This document shows, piece by piece, positions 39,141-47,709 of a DNA stretch of 64,000 nt. The notes under the pieces were generated by a model. That model saw only the letters and a list, made by a program, of their open reading frames with translations. It did not search any database and was not told the origin of the DNA. Numbering within the stretch: the first letter of the stretch is position 1; each line of letters starts with the position of its first letter. The DNA lies in assembly GCF_014207445.1 (NCBI RefSeq), contig NZ_JACHEM010000016.1:62001-126000 (forward strand). The letters are read 5' to 3'. This stretch comes from Streptomyces candidus (GTDB lineage Bacteria; Actinomycetota; Actinomycetes; Streptomycetales; Streptomycetaceae). The position numbers and the translations under genes are program-made.

Positions 39141-39977
39141 TCAGCGACGGCCGGCGCAACCACCGTGGGGAATGTCAGCGACGGCCAGTGCGGCCGCGTA
39201 GCCAGGCCGTACCGCCAGGTCCGTCAGCTGCCAGCCGGGTACCTGGCCGGGTTGGAGGCCCGCGCCGACGTAGGTGCCGTCGAGGGGAACGGCCAGACCG
39301 GTGCCCGTGCCCTTGAGGTAGGCCTCCTTGCGGCACCAGCAGCGGCCGAACGCGGCCAGCCGGGCGGCGTCGTCCGTGCGCAGTGCGTCGAGTTCGGCGC
39401 GCTCGCCCGGGTGCAGGACGGCGGAGATCTCGTCGGCCTGGCGGACGTCGGCGAGGAGTTCCACGTCGATGCCCACCGGAGTCGGTCCGAAGGCGAAGAG
39501 GACGAGGTCACCGCTGTGGGAGAGCGAGAAGTGGAGGCCGGAGCCGGGGGCGGAGGGGCGGCCATGCGGTTCCGGCCCGGGTCCGGTGCCGGAGTCCGGG
39601 TCCGGAACGGGGCAGAGGGGACAGGGTTCCCTGCCGATGACAACCGAGGACGGCTCCTGCCCGAGGTACGCGCCGAGCAGGCGGCGAAGGCCGACGTGGG
39701 CCGCTGCGTAGCGGTCCCGGTCCTCGGGCTTGCGGAACGCGGCGTGTCGCGCGCGTTCGGCGGCGTCGAGCAGCTCCCGGTCCCCTGCGGTGACCCCGTA
39801 CCCGGAGATCGCCAACTGCCATACGGAAGCGCCTTGTTGCGGAAGGACGAGGCTACCTCCGCCGGCGGGGGGCCCGGGGCGAAGGGTGCGCGGCACGACG
39901 GCGGGCATCCCCGGCCCGGCGCTCCCGGAACCCCTCTCCCCCGGCACCGGAACATCTCGCGGCGGCACGGACGTCAT
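39141..39977 (-). CDS. 4'-phosphopantetheinyl transferase, Sfp type
   Basis: 278-residue enzyme that would activate carrier proteins of polyketide, peptide or fatty-acid synthases by moving phosphopantetheine from CoA. The Sfp-type motifs are FSLSHSGDLVLFAFG, VGIDVELL with the magnesium-binding Asp/Glu, and FGRCWCRKEAYLKGTGTGL. About 55 Pro/Gly-rich residues precede the catalytic part, and a loop near PDPDSGTGPGPEPHGRP is low-complexity. No carrier-protein gene is nearby. ATG 39977 has GAGG 7 bp upstream. Confidence 0.88.
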   Translation of the reverse strand: MTSVPPRDVPVPGERGSGSAGPGMPAVVPRTLRPGPPAGGGSLVLPQQGASVWQLAISGYGVTAGDRELLDAAERARHAAFRKPEDRDRYAAAHVGLRRLLGAYLGQEPSSVVIGREPCPLCPVPDPDSGTGPGPEPHGRPSAPGSGLHFSLSHSGDLVLFAFGPTPVGIDVELLADVRQADEISAVLHPGERAELDALRTDDAARLAAFGRCWCRKEAYLKGTGTGLAVPLDGTYVGAGLQPGQVPGWQLTDLAVRPGYAAALAVADIPHGGCAGRR

Positions 39978-40109
39978 TCGGGGCCTCGCAGATCTCTCGG
40001 TCAGGATGCGAACGACGTGCAGCATCGCACGTCGGGGAGCGGCGTCGGACAGGGGACGGCACGTCCTTCACACGGGACATCGAACGTGAGAGAGACGCCG
40101 CTGCGGTGA

Positions 40110-40228
40110 GGCGCCGTACACGAGACGTCATATACGGGATGTCACATACGAGACATCGCGCATGAGACGTCGTACACAAGGCCGCGTGCGCCGTACAGGA
40201 GACCTCGTGCGGAGGACCTGGTGCAGAG
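40110..40228. repeat. Degenerate heptamer array G (17 units in phase)
   Basis: Units such as TACACGA, GACGTCA, TATACGG, GATGTCA, CATACGA, GACATCG and CGCATGA run without a slip. Alternate units look alike, giving a visible 14-bp sub-period (TACACGA-GACGTCR). It lies between the phosphopantetheinyl transferase start and the CoA-transferase stop. The rest of 39978-40109 shows no gene. Confidence 0.8.
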
Positions 40229-40251
40229 GTCGCCACCGACGCACCAGGTCC

Positions 40252-41709
40252 TCACCGCCACACGGGGCTGTCCGTACCCCACCTGCTCACCGATCGGCTC
40301 CAAGCGCGCGGCGAGCCCTCGTACCGCACCGGCGACAGCGCATGGTCGAGCATTCCGTACGGTGAGAGGGAGGTCGTCATCCAGCGTCGGGGGTCGTATC
40401 GGCCGTCGGCGGGCACGGTGGGCCGCAGACCGTGCATCAGCCAGGACGCGGTACCCGCCAGCGAGAACCGCAAGCTGCGCCCTCGGCTGTCGTACTGCCG
40501 CTCCGTCAGGGCGCGCAGTACCCCGCCTGCCACGAGGTAACCGGTGCTGTGATCCAGTGCCTGCGCGGGCAGCACGCCGGGCCGCCCGCCTGCGGTGCCG
40601 TCCATGTCCTGCCCCTCGCCCTCACCCTCGATCGAGGCGATGCCGGTACGTACCTGGACGAGGCTGTCGAAGCCGCGCCGCACCGCCCATGGTCCTTGCC
40701 AGCCCCAGGCGTTGAGCTGGGCGACGATCAGCCCGGGGTGGCGTTCCAGCAGCGTCTCCTGGGCGAGGCCCAGGCGGTCCAGGGCGCCGGGACGGTACGC
40801 GCACAGGACGACGTCGGCGGACGCCAGCAGCCCGTCGAAGACCTCGCGGTCGCCGGGCTCCCCGACGTCGAGCAGGGCGGAACGCTTGCCCATTCCCGTG
40901 TCGGTGTGGGTGTCGGCGTCCTCACGCAGCTGGGGCGGGTCCACGCGCAGTACGTCCGCGCCGAGCAGCGCGAGCGTCCGCGCGGCCAGCGGACCGGCGA
41001 GTACGCGGGTGAGGTCCAGGACCCGTACTCCTTCGGCCGGCAGCGAAGCGGGGGAGAGCCGTCGTTGCCCGGCAGCGCCGGCCCGGTGTGACTCGACGAG
41101 CGGCAGCGGCGGTCCGTCCGACGGGGCGGGGGACGGGGCCAGCGCGACGGCGAGCCCGCCCGCTTCGTACACCAGATCCTGTACATCGGATGCCGTACGC
41201 GTCGCGAGTTCGCCCGCCAGCATCTCGGCGAGGGCGTCGTCGTCGCGGGTTCCGTCGTCCGGGATGTCCAATGCGGCGAGCAGGCGGGCGCGATGGTGCG
41301 GGTAGTTGGCGTGCGTGCGCACCCAGCTGTCGGCGGTGCGCCAGAAGCCGGACAGGGGGGCGAAGTTCGCCGGGGCGCGCCCGTCGACGCGCAGCAGCCG
41401 TTCGCTGTGGAAGGCGGTGGCGACGGCTCCCTCCGATACGCGCACCGGGGGTACGTCCGCCGCGTCCACGACGTCGGCCGCGCCGCTTCGTACAGCCGAA
41501 AGCTCCGCCGCGGCCAGCGAGCAGGCGCCTACCGCCGTCCGGGCCAAGTCCCGGACAGGCAAACGGGCTCGGAGCACGTCGCCGGCGTCCTGCTCGTACG
41601 ACACACGTGTCACGAGTTCGGGCCGACCGCCGAGGGCCGCCCATGCGTGAGCGGTCGCAGCGTCGCGACCGGTGCCGGAATCCCCCGCGCTGCCGTACGT
41701 CGTCGCCAT
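40252..41709 (-). CDS. CoA-transferase, CaiB/BaiF family (class III)
   Basis: 485-residue family III CoA transferase, moving CoA between acyl groups. The N-terminal ~230 residues are a variant or degenerate half (LSGFWRTADSWVRTHANYPHHRARLL). The C-terminal half carries the classic start VRVLDLTRVLAGPLAARTLALLGADVLRV and GKRSALLDVGEPGDREVF. The catalytic Asp region is not obvious, so activity is uncertain. The substrate is unknown. ATG 41709 lacks a strong ribosome binding site; 27 more residues upstream would be translated heptamer-array sequence, so I rejected them. Confidence 0.82.
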   Translation of the reverse strand: MATTYGSAGDSGTGRDAATAHAWAALGGRPELVTRVSYEQDAGDVLRARLPVRDLARTAVGACSLAAAELSAVRSGAADVVDAADVPPVRVSEGAVATAFHSERLLRVDGRAPANFAPLSGFWRTADSWVRTHANYPHHRARLLAALDIPDDGTRDDDALAEMLAGELATRTASDVQDLVYEAGGLAVALAPSPAPSDGPPLPLVESHRAGAAGQRRLSPASLPAEGVRVLDLTRVLAGPLAARTLALLGADVLRVDPPQLREDADTHTDTGMGKRSALLDVGEPGDREVFDGLLASADVVLCAYRPGALDRLGLAQETLLERHPGLIVAQLNAWGWQGPWAVRRGFDSLVQVRTGIASIEGEGEGQDMDGTAGGRPGVLPAQALDHSTGYLVAGGVLRALTERQYDSRGRSLRFSLAGTASWLMHGLRPTVPADGRYDPRRWMTTSLSPYGMLDHALSPVRYEGSPRAWSRSVSRWGTDSPVWR

Positions 41710-41764
41710 CCGGCCAGCATGCCGCACCCGAACCACCGAAAGGGCGCTGTGATCCACTCCTCGG

Positions 41765-41855
41765 GATCTGCTGCGTGAAATCTCCTGCATGAGACTTCAC
41801 GCAGGAGATTTCATGTACGAGGTGCGATGTACGAGATGTCGTGTACGAGGTCCCG
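41765..41855. repeat. Degenerate heptamer array H (13 units)
   Basis: Units include TGCATGA, GACTTCA, CGCAGGA, GATTTCA, TGTACGA and GATGTCG. The hydrolase stop codon (41811-41813) is the end of one unit, and its last 14 residues are encoded by the array. A perfect 11-bp inverted repeat lies inside it. Confidence 0.75.
41778..41811 (-). terminator. Hairpin terminator of the hydrolase gene
   Basis: AAATCTCCTGC (41778-41788) and GCAGGAGATTT (41801-41811) form a perfect 11-bp stem with a 12-base loop directly after the hydrolase stop codon. On the minus strand the stem ends in a T-run, as in a factor-independent terminator. It has been built within a heptamer array. Confidence 0.75.
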
Positions 41856-42815
41856 CGAATGCGCCCGCCGATGACCCCAGGCCTCCGCGGCCCGGCCCTG
41901 CCCGAGCAGCGCGTTCAGGAAATCGTTCCGCGCGTCGGCGTCGGACGCGAACCGCAGGCTCAACCGGTGGTCGGCGTCAGGGAGGACGATCCGCGTGTAG
42001 TGCGCCCGGGAGCCGCTCAGCGCCTCGTCGACGGCTTCGGTAACGGCCGGTGGGATCACGGCGTCCACCGCCGGGGTGGCGAGTACGGCGCGGACGCCGA
42101 CGGGTAGCGCCCGGAAAGCGCCCAGAGCGGGGGACTTCCGCCAACTGTCCGGCGTACGAATGATCCCCGTGAAGCCCGCGTCGAACGCCACCGGCCATGC
42201 TTCGGCCGCGTACACGGCCGGTGCGCCGAGTCCGACGGCGGCGACGCGCGGGCCGTAGTGCGTCGCCAGGTCTGCGACGGTCTGACCGCTCATGCTGTAG
42301 CCGACGAGGAGGAGTGGGGAGTCGGCGGGAACGCGCCGGTCCACGACCGCGCGGGCCTGCTCGAAGCGGCGGCGCAGGCTGAGTTCGCCGAGCTTGCCCG
42401 TGCTCGCGCCGTGGCCGGAGAAGTCGAAGGCGAGAGCCCGGTGGCCGCGGGCGGCCAGGTGGGCGGCGAGGACGCCGGGGCTCTGCTTGTCGCCGTTGCC
42501 GGCCCCGTGCAGCACGAGGGCAGTGGGATTCGGGGCAGGCACGTCCGGCCGGGCGTCGGCCGGGGAGCCGAAGCGGGGGGCAGCCTCAGTACAGCTGAGG
42601 ATCTCGCCGTCGCACGCGAGTGTGAAGTCGCGGACGATTGGGGCGAGTTCGGCGAGTCCCGGGACTGCGGAGGCGAGTTCCGGGACCGCGGAGGCGGGGT
42701 CGTAGGCCGCGTAGGCGGAGGCGGGGTCTTCGGCCGCGTAGGCAGAGGCGGAGGCGTCGTCGGCGTCGGTGCCGGTGCCGGTGCCGGGACGGTGGGTCCG
42801 GCTCGTATCTCTCAT
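41811..42815 (-). CDS. Alpha/beta hydrolase
   Basis: 334-residue hydrolase. Fold markers: ALVLHGAGNGDKQSPG (oxyanion region), AFDFSGHGAST, nucleophile elbow VGYSMSGQT and a late DADHRLS His. It could be an esterase or lipase-like enzyme; the substrate is unknown. The N-terminal ~60 residues contain an imperfect repeat (ASAYAAEDPASAYAAYDP, then ASAVPELASAVPGLAE). The last 14 residues (RDLVHDISYIAPRT) come from the heptamer array. ATG 42815 has GGAGG 10 bp upstream. Confidence 0.85.
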   Translation of the reverse strand: MRDTSRTHRPGTGTGTDADDASASAYAAEDPASAYAAYDPASAVPELASAVPGLAELAPIVRDFTLACDGEILSCTEAAPRFGSPADARPDVPAPNPTALVLHGAGNGDKQSPGVLAAHLAARGHRALAFDFSGHGASTGKLGELSLRRRFEQARAVVDRRVPADSPLLLVGYSMSGQTVADLATHYGPRVAAVGLGAPAVYAAEAWPVAFDAGFTGIIRTPDSWRKSPALGAFRALPVGVRAVLATPAVDAVIPPAVTEAVDEALSGSRAHYTRIVLPDADHRLSLRFASDADARNDFLNALLGQGRAAEAWGHRRAHSRDLVHDISYIAPRT

Positions 42816-42955
42816 ACGGTCTCGACCTCCACGGAGAAAAGTGCTGCCCGGCGCGGGCCCGAGCGCAGCCTATCGGGGCGTCGGCACGGGCGGCGGACCC
42901 ACGTTGTCGATCGGCCACGGCGGTGCCGTCGGCGCGGATGCGAGGCGGCACGGGG

Positions 42956-43780
42956 TCAGGTGAGAGCGCCTGCCGTCCGGAGTGCGCTGGTCCACCGCTC
43001 GCGCACCGTGTCCCATTCCTCCGCACACCCGGCGGCCCGTGCGGCGGGGAGGGACCGCGTGTCCGCCCGCCCACGGTCGCGTCCGGCTGCGGCCCCGTAC
43101 GCGTAACAGAGGTGGGCGTCGGCACGCTGCCCGTCGGTGGCGTGCTCGTCGCCCGGGGCGTCCTCGTACATCGCGGCGGAAGTACGCCAGGCGTCGGCCG
43201 CCGCGCGCAGTTGGTGTGCGCCCGGCGCGCCCCCGCGCAGCAGCATCAGCGCCGCGAACTGGTCCGCGGCGTCCTCCTCGTTGCCGGGCAGGTTCAGCCC
43301 CAGGACGTCGATGAGTGCGTGGGCGGACTCGTGGAGGAGCGTTTCGAGTTGTACGGCATGCACGGCGTCGTCGGTCGCCCCGCGGCGGCCTCCCTCCCGC
43401 AGGAGTGCGCGGGTCTCGGTGACCTCCTCGTAGCAGATGTCGATACGCCGGGCTTCCGGATCGTACGAAGAGCCCTGTCCGCCACAGGACTTGACGACGA
43501 GCGCCAACGGCTCTCGGCCTCCCCACCCGAGGAACTCGGCGAGGTCCGCGGCGGCGCCCTCCACCGTCTTCCGCCCGCGCAGGAACGCGGCGTCGCGCCG
43601 GTCGGCGGGCGACGGCTCCTCGTACCGGACGTCGAGCACCCGCACCCCGGAGCGGGAAGGGGCAGCGGTGGGGGCGGGCGTCTGCGACTTCGTGGGGGGT
43701 GAGGGCCGCTCGGGCTGTTGGCATGCGGACACGCCGAGCACGGCCGTCGTCAGCGCGGCTGTCGCCAGCACCGCCCGCAT
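42956..43780 (-). CDS. DUF4344 putative metallopeptidase lipoprotein
   Basis: 274-residue secreted lipoprotein: signal sequence MRAVLATAALTTAVLGVSAC with a lipobox Cys, then a Pro/Thr/Ser tether. The mature part resembles the DUF4344 putative metallopeptidase family, with the zinc-binding HESAHALIDVLG motif and a NEEDAADQFAALML helix. A conserved Cys pair (SCGG and DICYEE) could form a disulfide. The start is uncertain: ATG 43780 gives a standard signal peptide, while ATG 43840 adds 20 residues encoded by an AT-rich stretch. Confidence 0.82.
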   Translation of the reverse strand: MRAVLATAALTTAVLGVSACQQPERPSPPTKSQTPAPTAAPSRSGVRVLDVRYEEPSPADRRDAAFLRGRKTVEGAAADLAEFLGWGGREPLALVVKSCGGQGSSYDPEARRIDICYEEVTETRALLREGGRRGATDDAVHAVQLETLLHESAHALIDVLGLNLPGNEEDAADQFAALMLLRGGAPGAHQLRAAADAWRTSAAMYEDAPGDEHATDGQRADAHLCYAYGAAAGRDRGRADTRSLPAARAAGCAEEWDTVRERWTSALRTAGALT

Positions 43781-44048
43781 GACCTCTCGTATGCCATATA
43801 TCTCTGGCTTGCCATATTTCTCTTGTTCGCCCGCATTCATGGGGTCATTCTCGCCCCGGCCCCCCGCAGCCCGCCGCACATCCGGCTCCGGCCCGCCTCC
43901 GCCCGGCGTGGGACGCTGACTACGCTCCCCATCGACTACGCGCTCGCTCAACCCGGTTCGCCCCGAAGCAGCACCACGTTGCAGCACCCCGATGCAGAGC
44001 CACGATGCAGCGTCAAGAAGCAGCACCACGAGGAAGACGAGGAACGAC

Positions 44049-44699
44049 ATGCACGCCGCCCCTGCCCCGGCTCCCGCCCACGGCCCCCACGACTTCTCCG
44101 AGATACCCACCACCACCCTCGCCGAGCTCCTCGGGCACGAGCAGGTCATGGACATGGGCGTCCGCCCGCTGTGGAACGGCATGCCGCGCGTCGCCGGGCC
44201 GGCGTTCACGGTGCGGTGCCCCGCCGGGGACAACCTCATGCTGCACGCGGCCATCTACCGGGCCGCGCCCGGCTCCGTCGTCGTGGCCGAGGCCGGGGAC
44301 GTGGACTTCGCCCTCGCCGGCGGCAACGTGTGCGCCGTCGCCCAGCGGCGGGGCATCGCGGCCTTCGTCATCGACGGGGCAGTCCGGGACCTGGCGGAGA
44401 TCCGCGACATGGGGTTCCCCGTGGTCGCCCGTGGTGTCATCCCGATCCCGGGCACCAAGGCGGCCGTGGCACCGCACAACGAGCCGGTGCGGTGCGGCGG
44501 GGTGACCGTGCACTCGGGTGACGTGGTCGTGGCGGACGAGGAGGGCGTGGTGGTCGTCCCGGCGGCCCGGCGGCAGGATGTACTCGCCGACGCGCGGGCC
44601 CAGTTCGCGAAGGAGGCCTCCCAGTCCCTCGACGACTGGGAGGCCGCACACCGTGCACGCGTCGAGAAGGCGCTGAGCGAGCGGGGATGGCAGGGCTGA
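44049..44699 (+). CDS. RraA/HMG-aldolase family protein
   Basis: 216-residue protein of the RraA-like fold, which includes 4-hydroxy-4-methyl-2-oxoglutarate aldolases and the RNase E regulator RraA. Markers: RVAGPAFTVRCPAGDN, the GDVDFALAGGNVCAVAQ helix and IDGAVRDLAEIRDMGFPV with the Arg-Asp pair that binds metal and pyruvate in aldolases. Because the aldolase residues are kept, a 2-oxo-acid aldolase is more likely than RNase control. GAGGA lies 5 bp before ATG 44049. A strong hairpin follows the stop by about 17 bp. Confidence 0.85.
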   Translation: MHAAPAPAPAHGPHDFSEIPTTTLAELLGHEQVMDMGVRPLWNGMPRVAGPAFTVRCPAGDNLMLHAAIYRAAPGSVVVAEAGDVDFALAGGNVCAVAQRRGIAAFVIDGAVRDLAEIRDMGFPVVARGVIPIPGTKAAVAPHNEPVRCGGVTVHSGDVVVADEEGVVVVPAARRQDVLADARAQFAKEASQSLDDWEAAHRARVEKALSERGWQG

Positions 44700-44716
44700 C
44701 AGGGGTCCGGATGTAC

Positions 44717-44754
44717 GGAGACCCCGCAGCCGGGGGGTGGGCTGCGGGGCCTCC
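44717..44754 (+). terminator. Hairpin terminator after RraA-like gene
   Basis: GGAG-A-CCCCGCAGCC (44717-44731) pairs with GGCTGCGGGG-C-CTCC (44740-44754): a 14-bp stem with one internal mismatch and an 8-base loop. Confidence 0.8.
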
Positions 44755-44900
44755 GGGTGCCCGGCGGGCTGGGGGGTGCCTGCCAAGCTCGGGTCGTGGT
44801 CCTTCTGCCCGCTGTACGGGCGCGCATTCCTACCCGGCCGCGTGTGTTTTGCGGAGGTGTTCCTCGGGCCCGGCCGTCGACGGTCCCGGCGCCCTTCGGC

Positions 44901-45013
44901 CGTACCTGCCGTACCTGCCGCACCTGCCGCACCTGCCGCACCTGCCGCACCTGCCGCACCTGCCGCACCTGCCGCACCTGCCGCACCTGCCGCACCTGCC
45001 GCACCTGCCGCAC
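44901..45013. repeat. 9-bp tandem repeat, 12 copies
   Basis: Twelve head-to-tail 9-bp units: two CGTACCTGC then ten CGCACCTGC with no mismatch, ending with a partial unit. It lies directly downstream of the DUF1697 stop codon, between convergent genes. Such homogeneous copies suggest a variable-number tandem repeat. Any protein from it would be a tripeptide repeat; no gene is evident there. Confidence 0.95.
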
Positions 45014-45019
45014 GGTACT

Positions 45020-45562
45020 TCAGCCGCGGCCCGCCGCCTTCACGAGGCGCTCGATGGTGCCGGAGGTCCGTGTGGTGGCGGGGACCCCGGTCAGTCGCTC
45101 GATCTCCGCGTTGGGGTTGCCGCTCCTCGACGCGTCCCCGCGAACCACGCACAGTGCGAGGCCCTCGTACAGGGCCACCAGGTCGACGTCACCCTTCTTG
45201 TTCGTCCAGGGCAGGGAGTGCTCGACGGGCCGGCCGCCGTCGAAGAAGGTGAAGGTCTCGCGGTACGTACGACCGTCCACATGGCCCTGGAACGGTTTGC
45301 CGTCGAGGACCTCGACCAGGGAGTCGAGACTGCGGACCATGGCGACCTCGGTGTAGCCCGCCTCCGCTTCGAGCTGTCTGCCCGCCGCGGCGACGACACC
45401 CTCGGGGTCGTCGGCGGCGAACAGTACCGTCCCGTTTGTCTGGAACGACCTGACCGCGCGCCCTCCCGCCGCGGTCAGCGCCGCTTCGAGCGTCGCCCGC
45501 ACCGGGCTTTTCGGGTGGCCGAGGTTCATGAACCGGTAGAAGACCACGGAGAGAGAATCCAT
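45020..45562 (-). CDS. DUF1697 family protein
   Basis: 180-residue conserved protein resembling the DUF1697 family (typical length about 180; function unknown). Visible: FYRFMNLGHPKSPVRATLEAAL, VRSFQTNGTVLFAADDPEGV, and a C-terminal TGVPATTRTSGTIERLVKA, where TTRNWNT-like sequence is usual. Start ATG 45562. The 9-bp tandem repeat begins 7 bp after its stop codon. Confidence 0.8.
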   Translation of the reverse strand: MDSLSVVFYRFMNLGHPKSPVRATLEAALTAAGGRAVRSFQTNGTVLFAADDPEGVVAAAGRQLEAEAGYTEVAMVRSLDSLVEVLDGKPFQGHVDGRTYRETFTFFDGGRPVEHSLPWTNKKGDVDLVALYEGLALCVVRGDASRSGNPNAEIERLTGVPATTRTSGTIERLVKAAGRG

Positions 45563-45665
45563 GGGCGGCACCCTACGAGCCCATCGGCCGGAGCGCAGCG
45601 GGCCGGGCCCGGAACAATCGGCAGCGGGATCACGGGAACATCGGTACCGCTCCCCCGCCGGGCGG

Positions 45666-45983
45666 TCATTCCGTGTCGATGCCGGAGATCGCGGCGGGGC
45701 CCATCGGTGCGCTGTTCTCGTCGAGCCCGGCGGAGGCCAGTGCCGCGGTGCCGATGCGGCGGGCTTCCGTCTCGGCCTCGCCGCTGGTCGCCGCCTGTAC
45801 TTCGAGACGGATGACGAACGTGGAGTTCTCCTCGTCGAGCGTGAACCGGTCGAGGTCCTCGTGCTCACCGAGGGCGGTGTGCCGGGGGTCGGCGGGGCTG
45901 AGTTCGCGAAGGAGTTCCGTGCGCGCGGCGGGGGTGAGCTCGCCGAGCAGGGTACCGGGGAGTGCGACGAGGTAAGTGGTCAT
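45666..45983 (-). CDS. Small conserved hypothetical protein
   Basis: 105-residue acidic protein without signal peptide or membrane segment. It alternates strands and helices (MTTYLVALPGTLLGEL, FVIRLEVQAATSGEAETEARRIG), suggesting a small alpha/beta fold. I do not recognise a family. It lies 103 bp upstream of the DUF1697 gene on the same strand. Codon usage is normal for the window, supporting a real gene. Confidence 0.65.
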   Translation of the reverse strand: MTTYLVALPGTLLGELTPAARTELLRELSPADPRHTALGEHEDLDRFTLDEENSTFVIRLEVQAATSGEAETEARRIGTAALASAGLDENSAPMGPAAISGIDTE

Positions 45984-46047
45984 TCTGGGACGGTACCCGG
46001 GCAGGGCGGGATAACTCGGTACGGTCGCAGGTCGGGGCGGTCCGCGC

Positions 46048-46704
46048 TCAGTCGGCGACGGCGACCCCTACGCCGATCCCGATGAAGAGGCAGCCGGTGA
46101 TGCGCTCCCAGCGGCGTCGCACGGAGGGCCGGTCGAGAAGGGCGCGGAGCTTCGCTGCGACGGGGACGAGACCCGCCCAGTAGACGACGCCGACGGCGAC
46201 GTCGAGAGCGCCCAGGAGGAAGATCTGGCTCGTGGTGGACGGGCCGCCGTGCTCGATGAACTGGGGAAGGACGCTGAGGAAGAAGAGGGCGGCCTTGGGG
46301 TTCAGAACATTGGTGAGGAAACCCTCGGTGAAGGCGGCGCGGCGGCCGAATGCGGCGGGAGCGGGCGCGGCACCGGATCCGTCGGGGGCGGCACCTGTCC
46401 TTTCCGGTGCGGGAGCGCTCCCGGAGCGGGCGGCCAGCAGGGCCCGTACCCCCAGGTACACCAGGTACGCCGCGCCCGCGACTTTGATGGTGGTGAAGAC
46501 GGCGGCGGACTGAGCGGCCAGTACCGACAGGCCGAGTGCCGCGGCCAGCACGTGGACGCACAGACCGCTCTGCGCGCCGAGTGCCGCCGCACGGCCCAGC
46601 GCGGGACGCTGAGCCGCGGCCCGTACGACGACCAGGAAGTCCGGACCGGGTATCACGTAGGCGATCAGGACCACGCCGAGAAATCCTGCGAGATTGGCCG
46701 ACAC
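46048..46704 (-). CDS. LysE/RhtB family amino-acid exporter
   Basis: 218-residue membrane exporter with about six hydrophobic segments. Family motifs are GVVLIAYVIPGPDFLVVVRAAAQ, GAQSGLCVHVLAAALGLS and GFLTNVLNPKAALFFLSVLPQF. It probably exports an amino acid or derivative. I use GTG 46704 with GGAG 7 bp upstream, which puts the start exactly at the first helix. The central loop (residues about 85-115) is Pro/Ala-rich and longer than usual. Confidence 0.9.
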   Translation of the reverse strand: MSANLAGFLGVVLIAYVIPGPDFLVVVRAAAQRPALGRAAALGAQSGLCVHVLAAALGLSVLAAQSAAVFTTIKVAGAAYLVYLGVRALLAARSGSAPAPERTGAAPDGSGAAPAPAAFGRRAAFTEGFLTNVLNPKAALFFLSVLPQFIEHGGPSTTSQIFLLGALDVAVGVVYWAGLVPVAAKLRALLDRPSVRRRWERITGCLFIGIGVGVAVAD

Positions 46705-46881
46705 TGCACAACTCCGTTCTCCGACAGCGGTTTCGAAAGGAGAGGTAGAGGGGTGGGACGTACGGGGGCTGTTGCTCCGCAGGCGGCAGGCGTGCGGCCG
46801 GGGGGGCCGGGTACCTCGATCGGGGACGGCCAATCAGGCCTCGGCGCTCACCTTCCGTCCACCGATCACCCCGTCAGTGCG

Positions 46882-47709
46882 TCAGGCCCTTGGTCCTGGG
46901 TGATTCCCGGCTCGCGCGCCTGTCTCCTCTGCCGCACGGGCCGTGACGAGACCCGATTCGTAGGCGGCGATGACAGCTTGGGCGCGGTCGCGGACGGCGA
47001 GTTTGCCGAAGATGCTGGTGATGTAGTTCTTGACCGTGGAGAGGCTGAGGTCCATGGTGCGGGAGATTTCGGTGTTGTCGAGGCCGGTGGCCATCAGGCG
47101 CCACACCTCGACCTCCCGGGGGGTGAGTTGACGGGCCGGGGCCTCGGGGCCGGGCCGGGCGCCGACCGGGGTGCGTACGTAGGCGGCGATCAGCCGGGTG
47201 AGCAGGCGAGGCGCCACGGCGGCCTCGCCGGTGTGGACGGTACGGATGGCGGCGCTCAGGTCCTCCGGGGAACTGTCCTTGGGGAGGAATCCGTACGCCC
47301 CGGCACGCAGCGCACCCACGACGTACTCGTCCAGGTCGAAGGTGCTGAGGGCCAGGACCCGGCAGTCGGGCGCGGCGGTGGCGAGTTCCCTGGTGGCGTC
47401 CACTCCGTCGAGTACCGGCATGCGGATGTCCATCACCGCGACGTCCGGGGCGAGTTGGCGGGCGAGGGTGACGGCCTGCGCGCCGTTCTCTGCCTCACCC
47501 ACGACCTCGACGGCGGGGTCGGGGGAGAGGATCAGCGACAGACCGCGGCGGACGAGGGGCTGGTCGTCGACGATCAGCACCCTGATCCTCCGCGGGGACG
47601 ACGGGTGTGGCGGAGGTGTCACCGCTGGGTCCGGTCCGGCCTGGACCCCGGCCCCTGTCGGGCGGGTCCCGGTCCCCGCCCCTGGCGGACGGGCCCCGAT
47701 CGCGGTCAT
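46882..47709 (-). CDS. NarL/LuxR-family response regulator
   Basis: 275-residue response regulator. A Pro/Gly-rich tail of about 40 residues is followed by a receiver domain (RIRVLIVDDQPLVRRGL, phosphorylation Asp in VAVMDIRMPVLDG, Lys in GFLPKDSS) and a LuxR-type helix-turn-helix (LTPREVEVWRLMATG, ISRTMDLSLSTVKNYITSI). It overlaps the stop of the histidine kinase gene (ATGA), so the two form a system. Targets and signal are unknown. Confidence 0.93.
   Translation of the reverse strand: MTAIGARPPGAGTGTRPTGAGVQAGPDPAVTPPPHPSSPRRIRVLIVDDQPLVRRGLSLILSPDPAVEVVGEAENGAQAVTLARQLAPDVAVMDIRMPVLDGVDATRELATAAPDCRVLALSTFDLDEYVVGALRAGAYGFLPKDSSPEDLSAAIRTVHTGEAAVAPRLLTRLIAAYVRTPVGARPGPEAPARQLTPREVEVWRLMATGLDNTEISRTMDLSLSTVKNYITSIFGKLAVRDRAQAVIAAYESGLVTARAAEETGARAGNHPGPRA

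Noticed and set aside
43781..43840. Possible further heptamer array before the DUF4344 gene
   Set aside because: The units do not keep the R-Y pattern for more than two or three repeats; it may simply be an AT-rich promoter region.
44901..45013. 9-bp repeat as part of a repetitive protein gene
   Set aside because: Frames through it have no ribosome binding site, no flanking conserved sequence and overlap the convergent gene ends.
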